From the NCBI GenBank assembly GCA_017935325.1, contig JAGBHV010000073.1:1-64000 (forward strand): a stretch of 64,000 nt of DNA, in the 5' to 3' direction. This DNA comes from Clostridia bacterium. Its GTDB lineage: Bacteria > Bacillota > Clostridia > Oscillospirales > Acutalibacteraceae. Each line of letters starts with the position of its first letter. Position 1 is the stretch's first letter. Position numbers and translations under genes: made by a program. Shown piece after piece: positions 36,501 through 44,535 of the stretch. The notes beneath the pieces were generated by a model. That model saw nothing but the letters and a program-made list of their open reading frames with translations. It searched no databases and had not been told where the DNA came from.

Positions 36501-37579
36501 TAAACTGATTCTTCTTCATTTTTCAAGGATACATCCTGAACAAGAAATTTATTCAAAGAAGGCTCTTCATAAGAAATCCATATATAGCCATTTTCGCCAA
36601 AAGAAGTATCATAACTGTTTTTAACAAGCCATGCACCGGGGTTGGATGGTTTGCATTCAGCTCTGAAATTGTCTACAGAGTATGTATCATCCCAACCTAC
36701 TATTATCATTTCGTGGTTAGTACCAACATATGTATCCTGATAATACGCAGCACCATTGAAATATTCCTTTACAATCAAAGCTGCAAAACTAACAGAGCCA
36801 TATTCCATAACAGCTTTTTTGATTTCATCTGTACTTTCGTTAGGAATCAAAAATGCTTCATCAAGGGTTGCTTTACTTTCATAACGCTTTGATTCATCAT
36901 AATTGCCCATATAAGTTGAATTATACGGATAAAAAGGATAATCCTTTTCAAGAGTAAAACCTGACCCACGTGCAAGCGTGTATATTGAACGATGCCAGTC
37001 ACCGCCTGAGTAATAGGGACTTCCAACATTAGCACCATCACCGAAAGTGGGGTCGTTTACGTCAGTTGTAAGGCTCTTATGAGCAAACCACACAAGATGT
37101 GCTTCTGACAGATCAGAAAGGTCATCACCATTTTTGATAAGTCCTTTTCTTAAGAGATTCGATTCACCAGATGCAACAGCAGCAAATGCCCAACAGGAAT
37201 TTGCACCGCCCTGATTTCTTACTCCTGAAACATAACCCAAATCTTTTGAAGAATATTTCGAAGGTATTGATGAAGATTGATTAGAATGAGGTTTGTTTGA
37301 ATTGGTGGATTCAAAAACAACTTCGTCACCGTTTTCATCAACCCATATCATTTCCTGATAACCTGATTCCGAAATTTCACCTTCAGGCACAAGATTATAT
37401 ACAGAAAAATCGGGAATGTCTGCAGAAGACACTTCTCCCGTCTTTTCAGTTATTACTTCGTCTGTTATTTCAACGATTTTTTCTTCCGCTATCACAACTG
37501 CAGTTGATGGCACATACAATGAAAAAACCATCACCAATGCCATTGAAAGTGATAACGCAGTTTTTAAAAAGCGTTTCAT
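33509..37579 (-). CDS. secreted papain-family (C1A) cysteine protease with repeats and C-terminal dockerin
   Basis: An exported protease of 1356 residues. A signal peptide (~1-30) is followed by a C1A domain at about 105-340: oxyanion Gln and nucleophile in GVRNQGGANSCWAFAAVAS, His in NHEMIIVGWDD, Asn in LVKNSYDTSFGENGYIW. A beta-sandwich region and GLUG-like repeats (~630-725, GLVGINAGEISHSYS) follow. Then come four near-identical 46-residue modules (~990-1175), each with an isolated Cys and a CTVCN pair. The end is a type I dockerin (DVTGDGRITVVDY and DVDFNSKINVVDY), with some calcium-loop positions changed. ACGGAGG precedes the ATG. It is probably a surface or complex-bound protease acting on host or dietary protein (inference). 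Confidence 0.9.
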   Translation of the reverse strand: MKRFLKTALSLSMALVMVFSLYVPSTAVVIAEEKIVEITDEVITEKTGEVSSADIPDFSVYNLVPEGEISESGYQEMIWVDENGDEVVFESTNSNKPHSNQSSSIPSKYSSKDLGYVSGVRNQGGANSCWAFAAVASGESNLLRKGLIKNGDDLSDLSEAHLVWFAHKSLTTDVNDPTFGDGANVGSPYYSGGDWHRSIYTLARGSGFTLEKDYPFYPYNSTYMGNYDESKRYESKATLDEAFLIPNESTDEIKKAVMEYGSVSFAALIVKEYFNGAAYYQDTYVGTNHEMIIVGWDDTYSVDNFRAECKPSNPGAWLVKNSYDTSFGENGYIWISYEEPSLNKFLVQDVSLKNEEESVYQYDGFGYQAMIGVPGYYDGSVANVFTAEKSEAIESVGFYTAEEQDNVTYEISVYKNVTKGGESPVEGGTKFPVVTSGVAKYSGYHKIKLDQVVPISKGETFSVVVRMTVPESGGSQIIIPVEGQSKFFDGAYDRFYSSESGQSFFTLAKNGKELGWSEPILTDENGNNPINYNNVCVKAFTVPDNTLEIRTAEEFNAFAQRVANGESFEGRNINLMADIDFNGGEIIPVGTEKNPFKGFFLGNGYVLKNGVIDSESDYTGVFSVLPENAEISKLGVEDITVNGVYGVGAICGYNEGKIIYCYSTGSVSGEESIGGLVGINAGEISHSYSVCDVAGEYDAGSFIGEDDGGEVTNSYVISSSLDPIYNGYSDGITPLNSKYFANGLAAFYLDEGNINLRKNIWTKRDGKTTFLKSEDEIIYKIDLFDTSDYSSVYVYANSKDSIKELAEAEKPGMTAEIFADSKHKVPYSGVPTANSILYVVWSVDHNCAEHLTFNAGVEATCYTDGNIPYYECECGKLYTDENAENLVTEDEVMVYAYWHPLESLIKTERVEPTHTESGNIEYYTCLLCGDVFEEESCINEPETVVIPATGHNHGDWVTEIEPTCETEGLKVRKCSCGDRIEESIPSLGHSEGETVIESEIDPDCENEGSYDEVVYCTVCNKELSRTTIIIDALGHTEGETVIENEIDPDCENEGSYDEVVYCTVCNEELSRNTVSIDALGHTEGETVIENEIDPDCENEGSYDEVVYCTVCNEELSRNTVSIDALGHSEGKTVIENKVEPDCVNEGSYEEVVYCTVCNKELSRKKITVDAKGHLYKEEVTLPTETEKGYITKTCTVCGESFISEYVDAPSVISATINITSYLSETDEITVEFIRYGESDVCYSFTTKGNNVTYIIESILSGVYTVRISKNNHATREYENVVIKAGDFDFKICPIGDVTGDGRITVVDYNKVLRHVKKTEALTGYELICADVDFNSKINVVDYNKILRHVKKIHSLW
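34063..34614 (-). repeat. four 138-base tandem repeats inside the protease gene
   Basis: The landmark GTCCGAG recurs at 34201, 34339, 34477 and 34615, exactly 138 bases apart, with a diverged unit beginning near 34063. The repeats keep the reading frame and encode 46-residue modules. The middle units are nearly identical at DNA level, indicating recent duplication or homogenisation. Confidence 0.9.
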
Positions 37580-37689
37580 ATAAACAACCTCCGTAAAAAT
37601 AATATTTTACCTACTATATTATACATCATTGATTTTTTAAAATCAATAGAAAGAAAATTAAGAAAATACAGAGTAAGAAAAAAGAAATG

Positions 37690-37716
37690 CCGCTTTTCCG
37701 AGAAAAGGAAAAGCGG
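37690..37716 (-). terminator. terminator of the aldo/keto reductase gene
   Basis: CCGCTTTTCC (37690-37699) pairs with GGAAAAGCGG (37707-37716). The minus-strand continuation is T-rich. Confidence 0.8.
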
Positions 37717-37739
37717 TTTCTGAACAAACAATAATTATT

Positions 37740-38873
37740 TTATGATTTAAGTTTTTCAGTAAAATCAGCCATCATATCTGCAATTTTAATCTGCTGCGGA
37801 CAAACTGCTTCACAGGATTTACAGCCTATACAGGCTGATGGTTTTTTATCATCAGGCAAAGATGAAATTTCAAGCGACACAAGGAAGCTTGGTCCTCTGT
37901 AGCAAATTTCATTATACTGCGAAATAAAACGTGGAATATTCAGCTCCATCGGACAATGGGTTGTACAATAACTGCATTCCGTGCAGGGCAGAGAGTTTCT
38001 TGCAATTATTTTTTCACCCAATTCAAGAAGCGCGTCTGTTTCTTCTTCATTCAGAGGTTTTTCTGTTTCGAAAATTCCGATATTTTCTTTCATCTGTTCA
38101 AAGTCTGACATGCCTGAAAGTATCATTTTTACGTTATCAAACTGCTGAAGGAAACGGAATGACCACTCAATAATATTTGCATCGGGTCTGAATTTTTTCA
38201 AGGATAAAACATCTTCATCTGTCAGCTCTGCAAATTTTCCGCCTCTTAAAGGCTCCATAACCCATACGGGAATATCCCATTCCCTTAAAAGCTCAAGCTT
38301 TGCTTTTGCATCCTGGAAAGTCCAGTCAAACCAGTTGAGCTGAATCTGACAGAATTCCATATCTTTTCCGTAAGCTTCAAGAAAACGCTTTAAAACGGGC
38401 AATTCACCATGTGCAGAGAAGCCTAAATGCTTTATCCTACCCTGCTCTTTCTGCTTTTTGAGATAATCAAAGATACCGTATTCCGGGTCAAGATAAGCAT
38501 CAATATTTACTTCGCATACATTATGGAACATATAGAAATCAAAATATTCCATACCGGTTTTTTCAATCTGTTTTTCAAAAACTTCCTGAACCTTATCCCA
38601 CAAGGAAGAATCATAACCGGGGAATTTAGTTGCAATGTAATAACTGTCTCGCGGATATTTACGAAGAATGTTACCCATTACGATTTCTGATTTACCTGCA
38701 TGGTAACCCCATGCTGTGTCGAAATAAATTATACCCTTTTCGAATGCATAAGCGACCATTTTTTCAGTCTCGGTTTCTTCAATAAAAGGATTTCCGTAAC
38801 CGCCACCCGGCAGACGCATACAGCCCATACCAAGCATTGACAGTTTTTTATCTTTAAATTCTCTGTAAATCAT
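37740..38873 (-). CDS. aldo/keto reductase with C-terminal 4Fe-4S domain
   Basis: A 377-residue oxidoreductase with an aldo/keto reductase barrel: LGMGCMRLPGGGYGNP, the catalytic DTAWGYHAGKSE with Asp and Tyr, Lys in IATKFPGY, and His in YFDFYMFHNV. It is joined to a bacterial ferredoxin-like end with CTECSYCTTHCPMELNIP and CIGCKSCEAVCP, so it can bind two iron-sulphur clusters. Such fused proteins are common in anaerobes, with unknown substrates. I start at the ATG at 38873, preceded by AAGGTGA; a GTG three codons upstream is possible. It lies 12 bases behind the topoisomerase A-subunit gene and is probably in the same operon. Confidence 0.88.
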   Translation of the reverse strand: MIYREFKDKKLSMLGMGCMRLPGGGYGNPFIEETETEKMVAYAFEKGIIYFDTAWGYHAGKSEIVMGNILRKYPRDSYYIATKFPGYDSSLWDKVQEVFEKQIEKTGMEYFDFYMFHNVCEVNIDAYLDPEYGIFDYLKKQKEQGRIKHLGFSAHGELPVLKRFLEAYGKDMEFCQIQLNWFDWTFQDAKAKLELLREWDIPVWVMEPLRGGKFAELTDEDVLSLKKFRPDANIIEWSFRFLQQFDNVKMILSGMSDFEQMKENIGIFETEKPLNEEETDALLELGEKIIARNSLPCTECSYCTTHCPMELNIPRFISQYNEICYRGPSFLVSLEISSLPDDKKPSACIGCKSCEAVCPQQIKIADMMADFTEKLKS

Positions 38874-38884
38874 GTTTCTCACCT

Positions 38885-41137
38885 TTAAAGCATGCTGATT
38901 TGTTCTTCCGCTTCGCCTGCATCTTCTGCACTTAAAAGCATACCTAAAGCAGGAAGGTTCTTTGTTTTATATCTGTAGGGTTTTGCGAATTCGCCCTGCT
39001 TATAATCCCTTACCTCGTAAAGCTTCTGACCTTTTTTGAGAGTCATTACAGATACACCGATTGTGTCTTTTGTTGTTTTCGGGGAAATTACACCTGTGTG
39101 AATAAGCAAATGTCTGCCTGCAGAAGAAATAAGCACAATTTCCTTATCTTCTTCGATGTATTTCACTGCAACAAGAGGTGATTTATCGCTGTAAGCTTTG
39201 ATAAGCTTTTTACGGTTAGTTTTTGTTTCGTAAGATTTCAGGTCAACCTTTGCAACTTTACCGTTTTCAAAGAAGAACATAACGTAGCCTTTATAATCGG
39301 CAGTTGCTATCATGTGAATTGCAGTTTCACCTTCATCCATGCCAAGATAAGAGCCGACGAATTCACCCAGGTTACTTGCTTTTGTTTCGTCAAAATCATT
39401 TGCTTTTGCTTTATAAACCTGACATTTGTTTGTGAAGAAAAGAAGGTCGGTTTTGTTTGAAGTTTCCACCATTTTTATAACTTCGTCGCCTTCTTTGAGC
39501 TTATGCTCGCCTGAACTCTTCTGCCATGAAAGAGGTAAAATCTTTTTGAAATAACCTTCCTTTGTGAAGAAAAGAATTACGGGATAATCGGGAATTTCTT
39601 CCTCTTTTTCCTCTTCCTCTGCCTCATCTACATAGATAATTTCACTCTTTCTGTCCTGACCGTGTTTTGCGGCAACATCTTTAAGCTCAGCAACAATAAT
39701 CTTCTTGATTTTCTGTTTGCTTGAAAGGATGTCTTCAAGGACTGCTATATTATCTACGAGGCTTTCAATATCCTTTGTGCGTTTGAGAATATACTCCTTG
39801 TTAAGGTGACGGAGTTTGATTTCAGCAACGTATTCAGCCTGAATTTTGTCGATACCGAAACCAATCATCAAATTGGGAACAACTTCAGCTTCTTCTTCTG
39901 TGTTACGGATGATGCTTATGGCTTTATCAATATCAAGAAGAATTTTTTCAAGACCGCGGAGAAGATGAAGCTTGTCCTTACATTTTGCCAGGTCAAATTC
40001 AAGACGGCGGCGTACACAGTCAGTTCTGAATTCAATCCATTCATTAAGAATCTGACGAACACCGAGAACTTTAGGCGTACCCTTGATAAGAACATTGAAG
40101 TTACAGGAGAATGTATCTTCAAGAGTTGTAGTCTTAAAGAGTTTTGACATAAGTTTATCAACATCTGTGCCGTTTTTAACGTCAATTGTGATTTTAAGAC
40201 CTTTCTTATCTGTTTCGTCACGGATATCTTTGATTTCCTTGAATGAGCCTTTCTTGACGCATTCAATGATTTTCTCAATAATCGCTTCTGAAGTCGTGGT
40301 AGTAGGAATTTCAGTAATATCGATACATTTATTGACTTTATCATAAGTCCATTTTGAACGGATTTTTACTGAACCGCGACCTGTTTCAAAAATGTTATGA
40401 AGAGCGTCTCTGTCGAAAATAACCTGTGCACCGCCGACAAAATCAGGACATTTAAGTGTTTCAAACAAGTCTGCATCAGGATTTTTGATAAGTGCGATAG
40501 TTGTTTCGCAGATTTCGCGGAGATTGAATGAACAGATGTTACTTGCCATACCAACAGCAATACCCAGGTTAGCGTTAGTAAGGATTGTAGGCACTGACAC
40601 GGGGAACAATAAAGGCTCCTGCATTGTGTTATCGTAGTTGGGAACAAAGTCCACTGTGTTTTTATCAATATCCTTAAAAAGCTCTGCTGCAAAGGGTGAA
40701 AGTTTTGCTTCTGTGTAACGTGATGCTGCGTACTGCATATTTTTTGAATACGCTTTACCGAAGTTACCCTTTGAATCTACAAAAGGATGCAGAAGTGACT
40801 CATTACCCTTTGACAGACGCACCATAGTTTCGTAAATTGCTGCATCACCGTGAGGGTTAAGCTGCATTGTACGGCCCACAATGTTTGCAGATTTGATTCT
40901 GCCGCCTGTAAGAAGACCCATTTTATACATAGTATAAAGGAGTTTTCTGTGAGAGGGTTTCATACCGTCAATTTCGGGAATTGCACGGGAAACGATAACG
41001 CTCATGGCATAGGGCATATAGTTTTCTTCAAGTGTGTCGGTAATTTTCTGTTCAACAACAATACCTGCACCTAAAATATGTGCATTGGGGTTGATTTCTT
41101 CATTTGAACGGTCAATTTCTTTTTTCTTTTTAGCCAT
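38885..41137 (-). CDS. parC: type IIA DNA topoisomerase subunit A (ParC/GyrA-like)
   Basis: The DNA-breaking subunit, 750 residues. The breakage-reunion domain has MSVIVSRAIPEIDGMKPSHR and the catalytic Tyr (~140) in AASRYTEAKLS. A coiled-coil/tower region follows, then a short C-terminal beta-pinwheel (~540-720). The GyrA-box QRRGGKG is absent, and the shortened tail fits a topoisomerase IV-like or second gyrase-like enzyme rather than the housekeeping gyrase. Its N-terminus is longer than usual and basic (MAKKKKEIDR). It follows the B-subunit gene by 15 bases. The name parC is therefore provisional. Confidence 0.85.
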   Translation of the reverse strand: MAKKKKEIDRSNEEINPNAHILGAGIVVEQKITDTLEENYMPYAMSVIVSRAIPEIDGMKPSHRKLLYTMYKMGLLTGGRIKSANIVGRTMQLNPHGDAAIYETMVRLSKGNESLLHPFVDSKGNFGKAYSKNMQYAASRYTEAKLSPFAAELFKDIDKNTVDFVPNYDNTMQEPLLFPVSVPTILTNANLGIAVGMASNICSFNLREICETTIALIKNPDADLFETLKCPDFVGGAQVIFDRDALHNIFETGRGSVKIRSKWTYDKVNKCIDITEIPTTTTSEAIIEKIIECVKKGSFKEIKDIRDETDKKGLKITIDVKNGTDVDKLMSKLFKTTTLEDTFSCNFNVLIKGTPKVLGVRQILNEWIEFRTDCVRRRLEFDLAKCKDKLHLLRGLEKILLDIDKAISIIRNTEEEAEVVPNLMIGFGIDKIQAEYVAEIKLRHLNKEYILKRTKDIESLVDNIAVLEDILSSKQKIKKIIVAELKDVAAKHGQDRKSEIIYVDEAEEEEKEEEIPDYPVILFFTKEGYFKKILPLSWQKSSGEHKLKEGDEVIKMVETSNKTDLLFFTNKCQVYKAKANDFDETKASNLGEFVGSYLGMDEGETAIHMIATADYKGYVMFFFENGKVAKVDLKSYETKTNRKKLIKAYSDKSPLVAVKYIEEDKEIVLISSAGRHLLIHTGVISPKTTKDTIGVSVMTLKKGQKLYEVRDYKQGEFAKPYRYKTKNLPALGMLLSAEDAGEAEEQISML

Positions 41138-41152
41138 CTGAATCTCCCCCTT

Positions 41153-43138
41153 TTAGTTTAAGTCTGTAATGTCAAGATACTTATAACCATCGTTTGTGAT
41201 ATGGTCTTTTCTGCCCTGCAGGTTATCACCAAGGAGCAAATCAAAAGTATCTGCCATTTTCTGTGCTTCATCAGGTTCAACCTGAATGAGTCTTCTTGTT
41301 TTCGGATTCATAGTTGTCAGCCACATCATATCAGGGTCATTTTCACCAAGACCTTTTGAGCGCTGAATTGTATATTTCTGATTGCCGATTTCAGCTAAAG
41401 CATCGGCTTTTTCTTTTTCAGTGTAAGCAAACCATACCTGGTCTTTTGACTGAATTTCATAAAGCGGTGACTCTGCTATAAACACCTTGTGAGCCTCAAT
41501 AATTGAAGGCATAAGGCGGTAAATCATTGTAAGAATAAGTGTACGTATCTGATAGCCGTCAACATCGGCATCGGTACAGATAATAACTTTGTTCCACAGA
41601 AGGTTGTCCAGATTGAAGTTTGAAAGCTCTTTATGTTTCTTTGAATTGACTTCAACACCGCAACCGAGAACTTTAATAAGGTCTGTAATAATTTCACTTG
41701 AGAAAATCTTGTTGTAGTCTGATTTCAGGCAGTTAAGGATTTTACCTCTTACGGGAATAATAGCCTGGAATTGCGAATCTCGCGCCTGCTTACAAGCTCC
41801 GAGAGCTGAATCACCTTCCACTATGAAGATTTCTCTTTCAGCAACGTCACGGCTACGGCAATCAACAAATTTCTGAACTCTGTTTTTGAAATCATTACCT
41901 GCTTTGAGTGTCTTTTTAAGGGTGGTACGTGTGGCTTCCGCCTTGACACGTGAACGCATATTAATAAGAATCTGGTCAGCAATTTTGTCTGCTTCCATTT
42001 TATTTTCAATGAAATAAATTTCAAGCTGATGCTTGAAGAAATCAGTCATTGCATCCTGAATGAATTTGTTTGTGATTGATTTCTTTGTCTGATTTTCGTA
42101 AGAAGTAAGGGTTGAAAATGAACTGATAACAATTACAAGGCAGTCTTCAATATCCTGGAATGTGATTTTTGAATCTGACTTTGTGTATTTACCGCTTTGC
42201 TTAAGATAGTTATCAATCTGATAAGTAAACGCATTTCTTACCGCTTTATCAGGCGCACCTCCATGCTCAAGGAAGCTTGAGTTATGGAAATACTCTTTAA
42301 GCTGTTTTTTATTTGAGAAACAAAGTGATGCGTTGATTTTAACTTTATAATCGCTTAAATCTTCACGGTCACGTCCCACACGCTCTGCGTGCCAGGTCTG
42401 AATACCTGTAAAAGCATCTTCTTCGCCTACATAATCTTTAACGTAGTCTTCAATACCGTTTTCATAGAGATATTCAAATGTTTCAAAACCACGTGAAGTC
42501 TGATTTTTAAGAATAAACTTAACGTTTGCATTAACAACAGACTGTTTCTGCATTGTTTCCTGGAAATACTCAAGGGGAATATTGATATCAGTAAACACCT
42601 CAAGGTCCGGACGCCACTTAATACGTGTGCCTGTGTTGCGTTTGTTATAAGGCTCTTTTATGAGTTCACTTGCAACCTCACCTTTTTTGAAGTGGATTTC
42701 GTATCTGTGACCGCCGTAGAAAATTTCGGCATCCATATATTCCGATGCATACTGAGTTGATGTAAGACCGAGTCCGTTAAGGCCAAGAGAATACTCATAG
42801 CTTCCGCCTGCATCGTTAGTGTCGTATTTACTGCCCGCGTAAAGCTCACAGAAAACAAGCTCCCAGTTATAGCGTTTTTCTTTTTCGTTATAGTCAACAG
42901 GCAGACCTCGGCCGAAGTCCTGCACTTCAATTGAGCCGTCAAGGAAGCGAGTAACCACGATTTTGTCGCCGTAACCTTCACGTGCTTCGTCAATTGAGTT
43001 AGACAGGATTTCAAAGAATGCGTGTTCACAGCCTTCAAGACCGTTAGAGCCGAAAATAACACCGGGACGGAGTCTGACTCTGTCGGCACCTTTAAGCTGA
43101 GAAATATTACTGTCGTTATAAGTTGATTTTTTAGCCAT
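41153..43138 (-). CDS. parE: type IIA DNA topoisomerase subunit B (ParE/GyrB-like)
   Basis: The ATPase subunit, 661 residues. The GHKL ATP site has EILSNSIDEAREG, VQDFGRGLPVD and SLGLNGLGLTSTQYAS. The TOPRIM domain has IVEGDSALGACKQARDSQF and CTDADVDGYQIRTL. Typical GyrB/ParE have EGDSAGG and DVDGAHIR, so this is a diverged subfamily. It forms an operon with the A subunit, transcribed from the promoter at 43196-43224. Confidence 0.85.
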   Translation of the reverse strand: MAKKSTYNDSNISQLKGADRVRLRPGVIFGSNGLEGCEHAFFEILSNSIDEAREGYGDKIVVTRFLDGSIEVQDFGRGLPVDYNEKEKRYNWELVFCELYAGSKYDTNDAGGSYEYSLGLNGLGLTSTQYASEYMDAEIFYGGHRYEIHFKKGEVASELIKEPYNKRNTGTRIKWRPDLEVFTDINIPLEYFQETMQKQSVVNANVKFILKNQTSRGFETFEYLYENGIEDYVKDYVGEEDAFTGIQTWHAERVGRDREDLSDYKVKINASLCFSNKKQLKEYFHNSSFLEHGGAPDKAVRNAFTYQIDNYLKQSGKYTKSDSKITFQDIEDCLVIVISSFSTLTSYENQTKKSITNKFIQDAMTDFFKHQLEIYFIENKMEADKIADQILINMRSRVKAEATRTTLKKTLKAGNDFKNRVQKFVDCRSRDVAEREIFIVEGDSALGACKQARDSQFQAIIPVRGKILNCLKSDYNKIFSSEIITDLIKVLGCGVEVNSKKHKELSNFNLDNLLWNKVIICTDADVDGYQIRTLILTMIYRLMPSIIEAHKVFIAESPLYEIQSKDQVWFAYTEKEKADALAEIGNQKYTIQRSKGLGENDPDMMWLTTMNPKTRRLIQVEPDEAQKMADTFDLLLGDNLQGRKDHITNDGYKYLDITDLN

Positions 43139-43195
43139 TTTTATGACAATCCTTTCAACATTCTGATACTACTAAATAAATATCCAATCTATTGT

Positions 43196-43224
43196 ATTAT
43201 ACACTACATGTTGTTTTTTGTCAA
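43196..43224 (-). promoter_or_regulatory. promoter of the topoisomerase operon
   Basis: Minus-strand TTGACA (43224-43219) and TATAAT (43201-43196) are exactly 17 bases apart, about 58 bases before the parE start codon. Confidence 0.85.
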
Positions 43225-43242
43225 ATTGTGGAGCAATAGAAA

Positions 43243-43276
43243 AGACCGCTTTTCGGGACTTACCTGAAAGCGGTCT
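43243..43276 (-). terminator. terminator of the valS-folC operon
   Basis: AGACCGCTTT (43243-43252) pairs with AAAGCGGTCT (43267-43276), with partial inner pairing GG/CC. The minus-strand continuation is TTTCTATTG. Confidence 0.78.
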
Positions 43277-43282
43277 GAACAA

Positions 43283-44533
43283 TTATTCTATTTTTGTTTT
43301 AAGGTGTTCTCTTACTTCTGATGCAAGGTAAAGTGAACCGCACACCGCAAGAAGATTATCACCTTTTAATTCATCTGCTTTATCGATAGCCTCAAAGGGG
43401 TCAGCAATTGCATAAACCTCATTACAATATTTACTGCAGATTTTTTTTAGTTCATCTGCTTTCATAGCACGAGGATTTGAACATTCGGTTGCAATCATAA
43501 TTTTTGAATTAGTTGACAGATTTTTTACTGAGTTTTCAACATCTTTATCAGCCATCATACTTACAACAACTATGTTATTCTCAAACAAAGACAGAACTTT
43601 TGACATCATCTTTGTTCCGCTTTCGTTGTGACCACCGTCAAGAACAGTTCTTTTATCAAGAAATTCAACACGTGCAGGCATTGATGTGTTTTCGATGCCT
43701 TTTTGTATACTTTCAGCATCAACACCTACAGCAAACGCAGTTTCAACTGCTGTGAGCATATTATAAATCTGATGCTCACCGAAAAGACGGAGTGTGAACT
43801 GATTATCTTTATACTTCACAACTGTTTTTTCAAAAGTGCATTCTGCAATTTCCATCAGAGACAAATCAGGCACAACAAGTCTGTTGTTTTTCTCCCCTGC
43901 CCTTTGTCTTATTTTCCTGATAACCTCAAGCTCCTGTAATGGATAAGCAACGGTAACTGAATCACTTTTGATAATACCGCATTTCTGTTCAGCAATTTCT
44001 GTAAGTGTATTGCCGAGAATTTCGGTATGGTCAAATGAAATTGAAGTAATAACGGATGCCAGCGGTTTTTCAACGACATTTGTTGAATCAAGAAGACCGC
44101 CAAGACCTACTTCAAGCACCACAATGTCGCAGTTTTCCTGATTATAATAATCAAAAGCCATTGCAGTTATGATTTCAAATTCAGTCGGCTCAATTCCAAC
44201 AGAATTGAGTTCTTCAACAATGGGTCTGATTTTCGCGGTTTCTCCCGCTAATTTTTCGTGGGGAATCATCTCGCCGTTAACCTGAATTCTTTCGCAGAAA
44301 TCAACAATATAAGGAGAAGTAAACAAACCTGTTTTTTTGCCGTCAGCTATGAAAATATTAGAAAGCATTGTGGAAATGCTACCCTTGCCGTTTGTGCCTG
44401 CAACGTGAACAATCCGCAGATTTTTCTGCGGATTGCCGAGTTTTTCAAGCAATGCAAGGATACGTTCAAGTCCCGGCTTTGAGCCGAATTTCAGAAATGA
44501 ATGGATATATTCCAAAGCATTGTCATAAGTCAT
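43283..44533 (-). CDS. folC: folylpolyglutamate synthase / dihydrofolate synthase
   Basis: FolC adds glutamate to dihydropteroate and folates. The 416-residue Mur-ligase-fold enzyme has the P-loop HVAGTNGKGSIS near residue 45. TSPYIVDFCERIQVNG and DIVVLEVGLGGLLDSTN follow, and the C-terminal domain has LDGGHNESG. It begins two bases after the valS stop, so the two genes are co-transcribed, as in many Firmicutes. Confidence 0.93.
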   Translation of the reverse strand: MTYDNALEYIHSFLKFGSKPGLERILALLEKLGNPQKNLRIVHVAGTNGKGSISTMLSNIFIADGKKTGLFTSPYIVDFCERIQVNGEMIPHEKLAGETAKIRPIVEELNSVGIEPTEFEIITAMAFDYYNQENCDIVVLEVGLGGLLDSTNVVEKPLASVITSISFDHTEILGNTLTEIAEQKCGIIKSDSVTVAYPLQELEVIRKIRQRAGEKNNRLVVPDLSLMEIAECTFEKTVVKYKDNQFTLRLFGEHQIYNMLTAVETAFAVGVDAESIQKGIENTSMPARVEFLDKRTVLDGGHNESGTKMMSKVLSLFENNIVVVSMMADKDVENSVKNLSTNSKIMIATECSNPRAMKADELKKICSKYCNEVYAIADPFEAIDKADELKGDNLLAVCGSLYLASEVREHLKTKIE

Positions 44534-44535
44534 AA

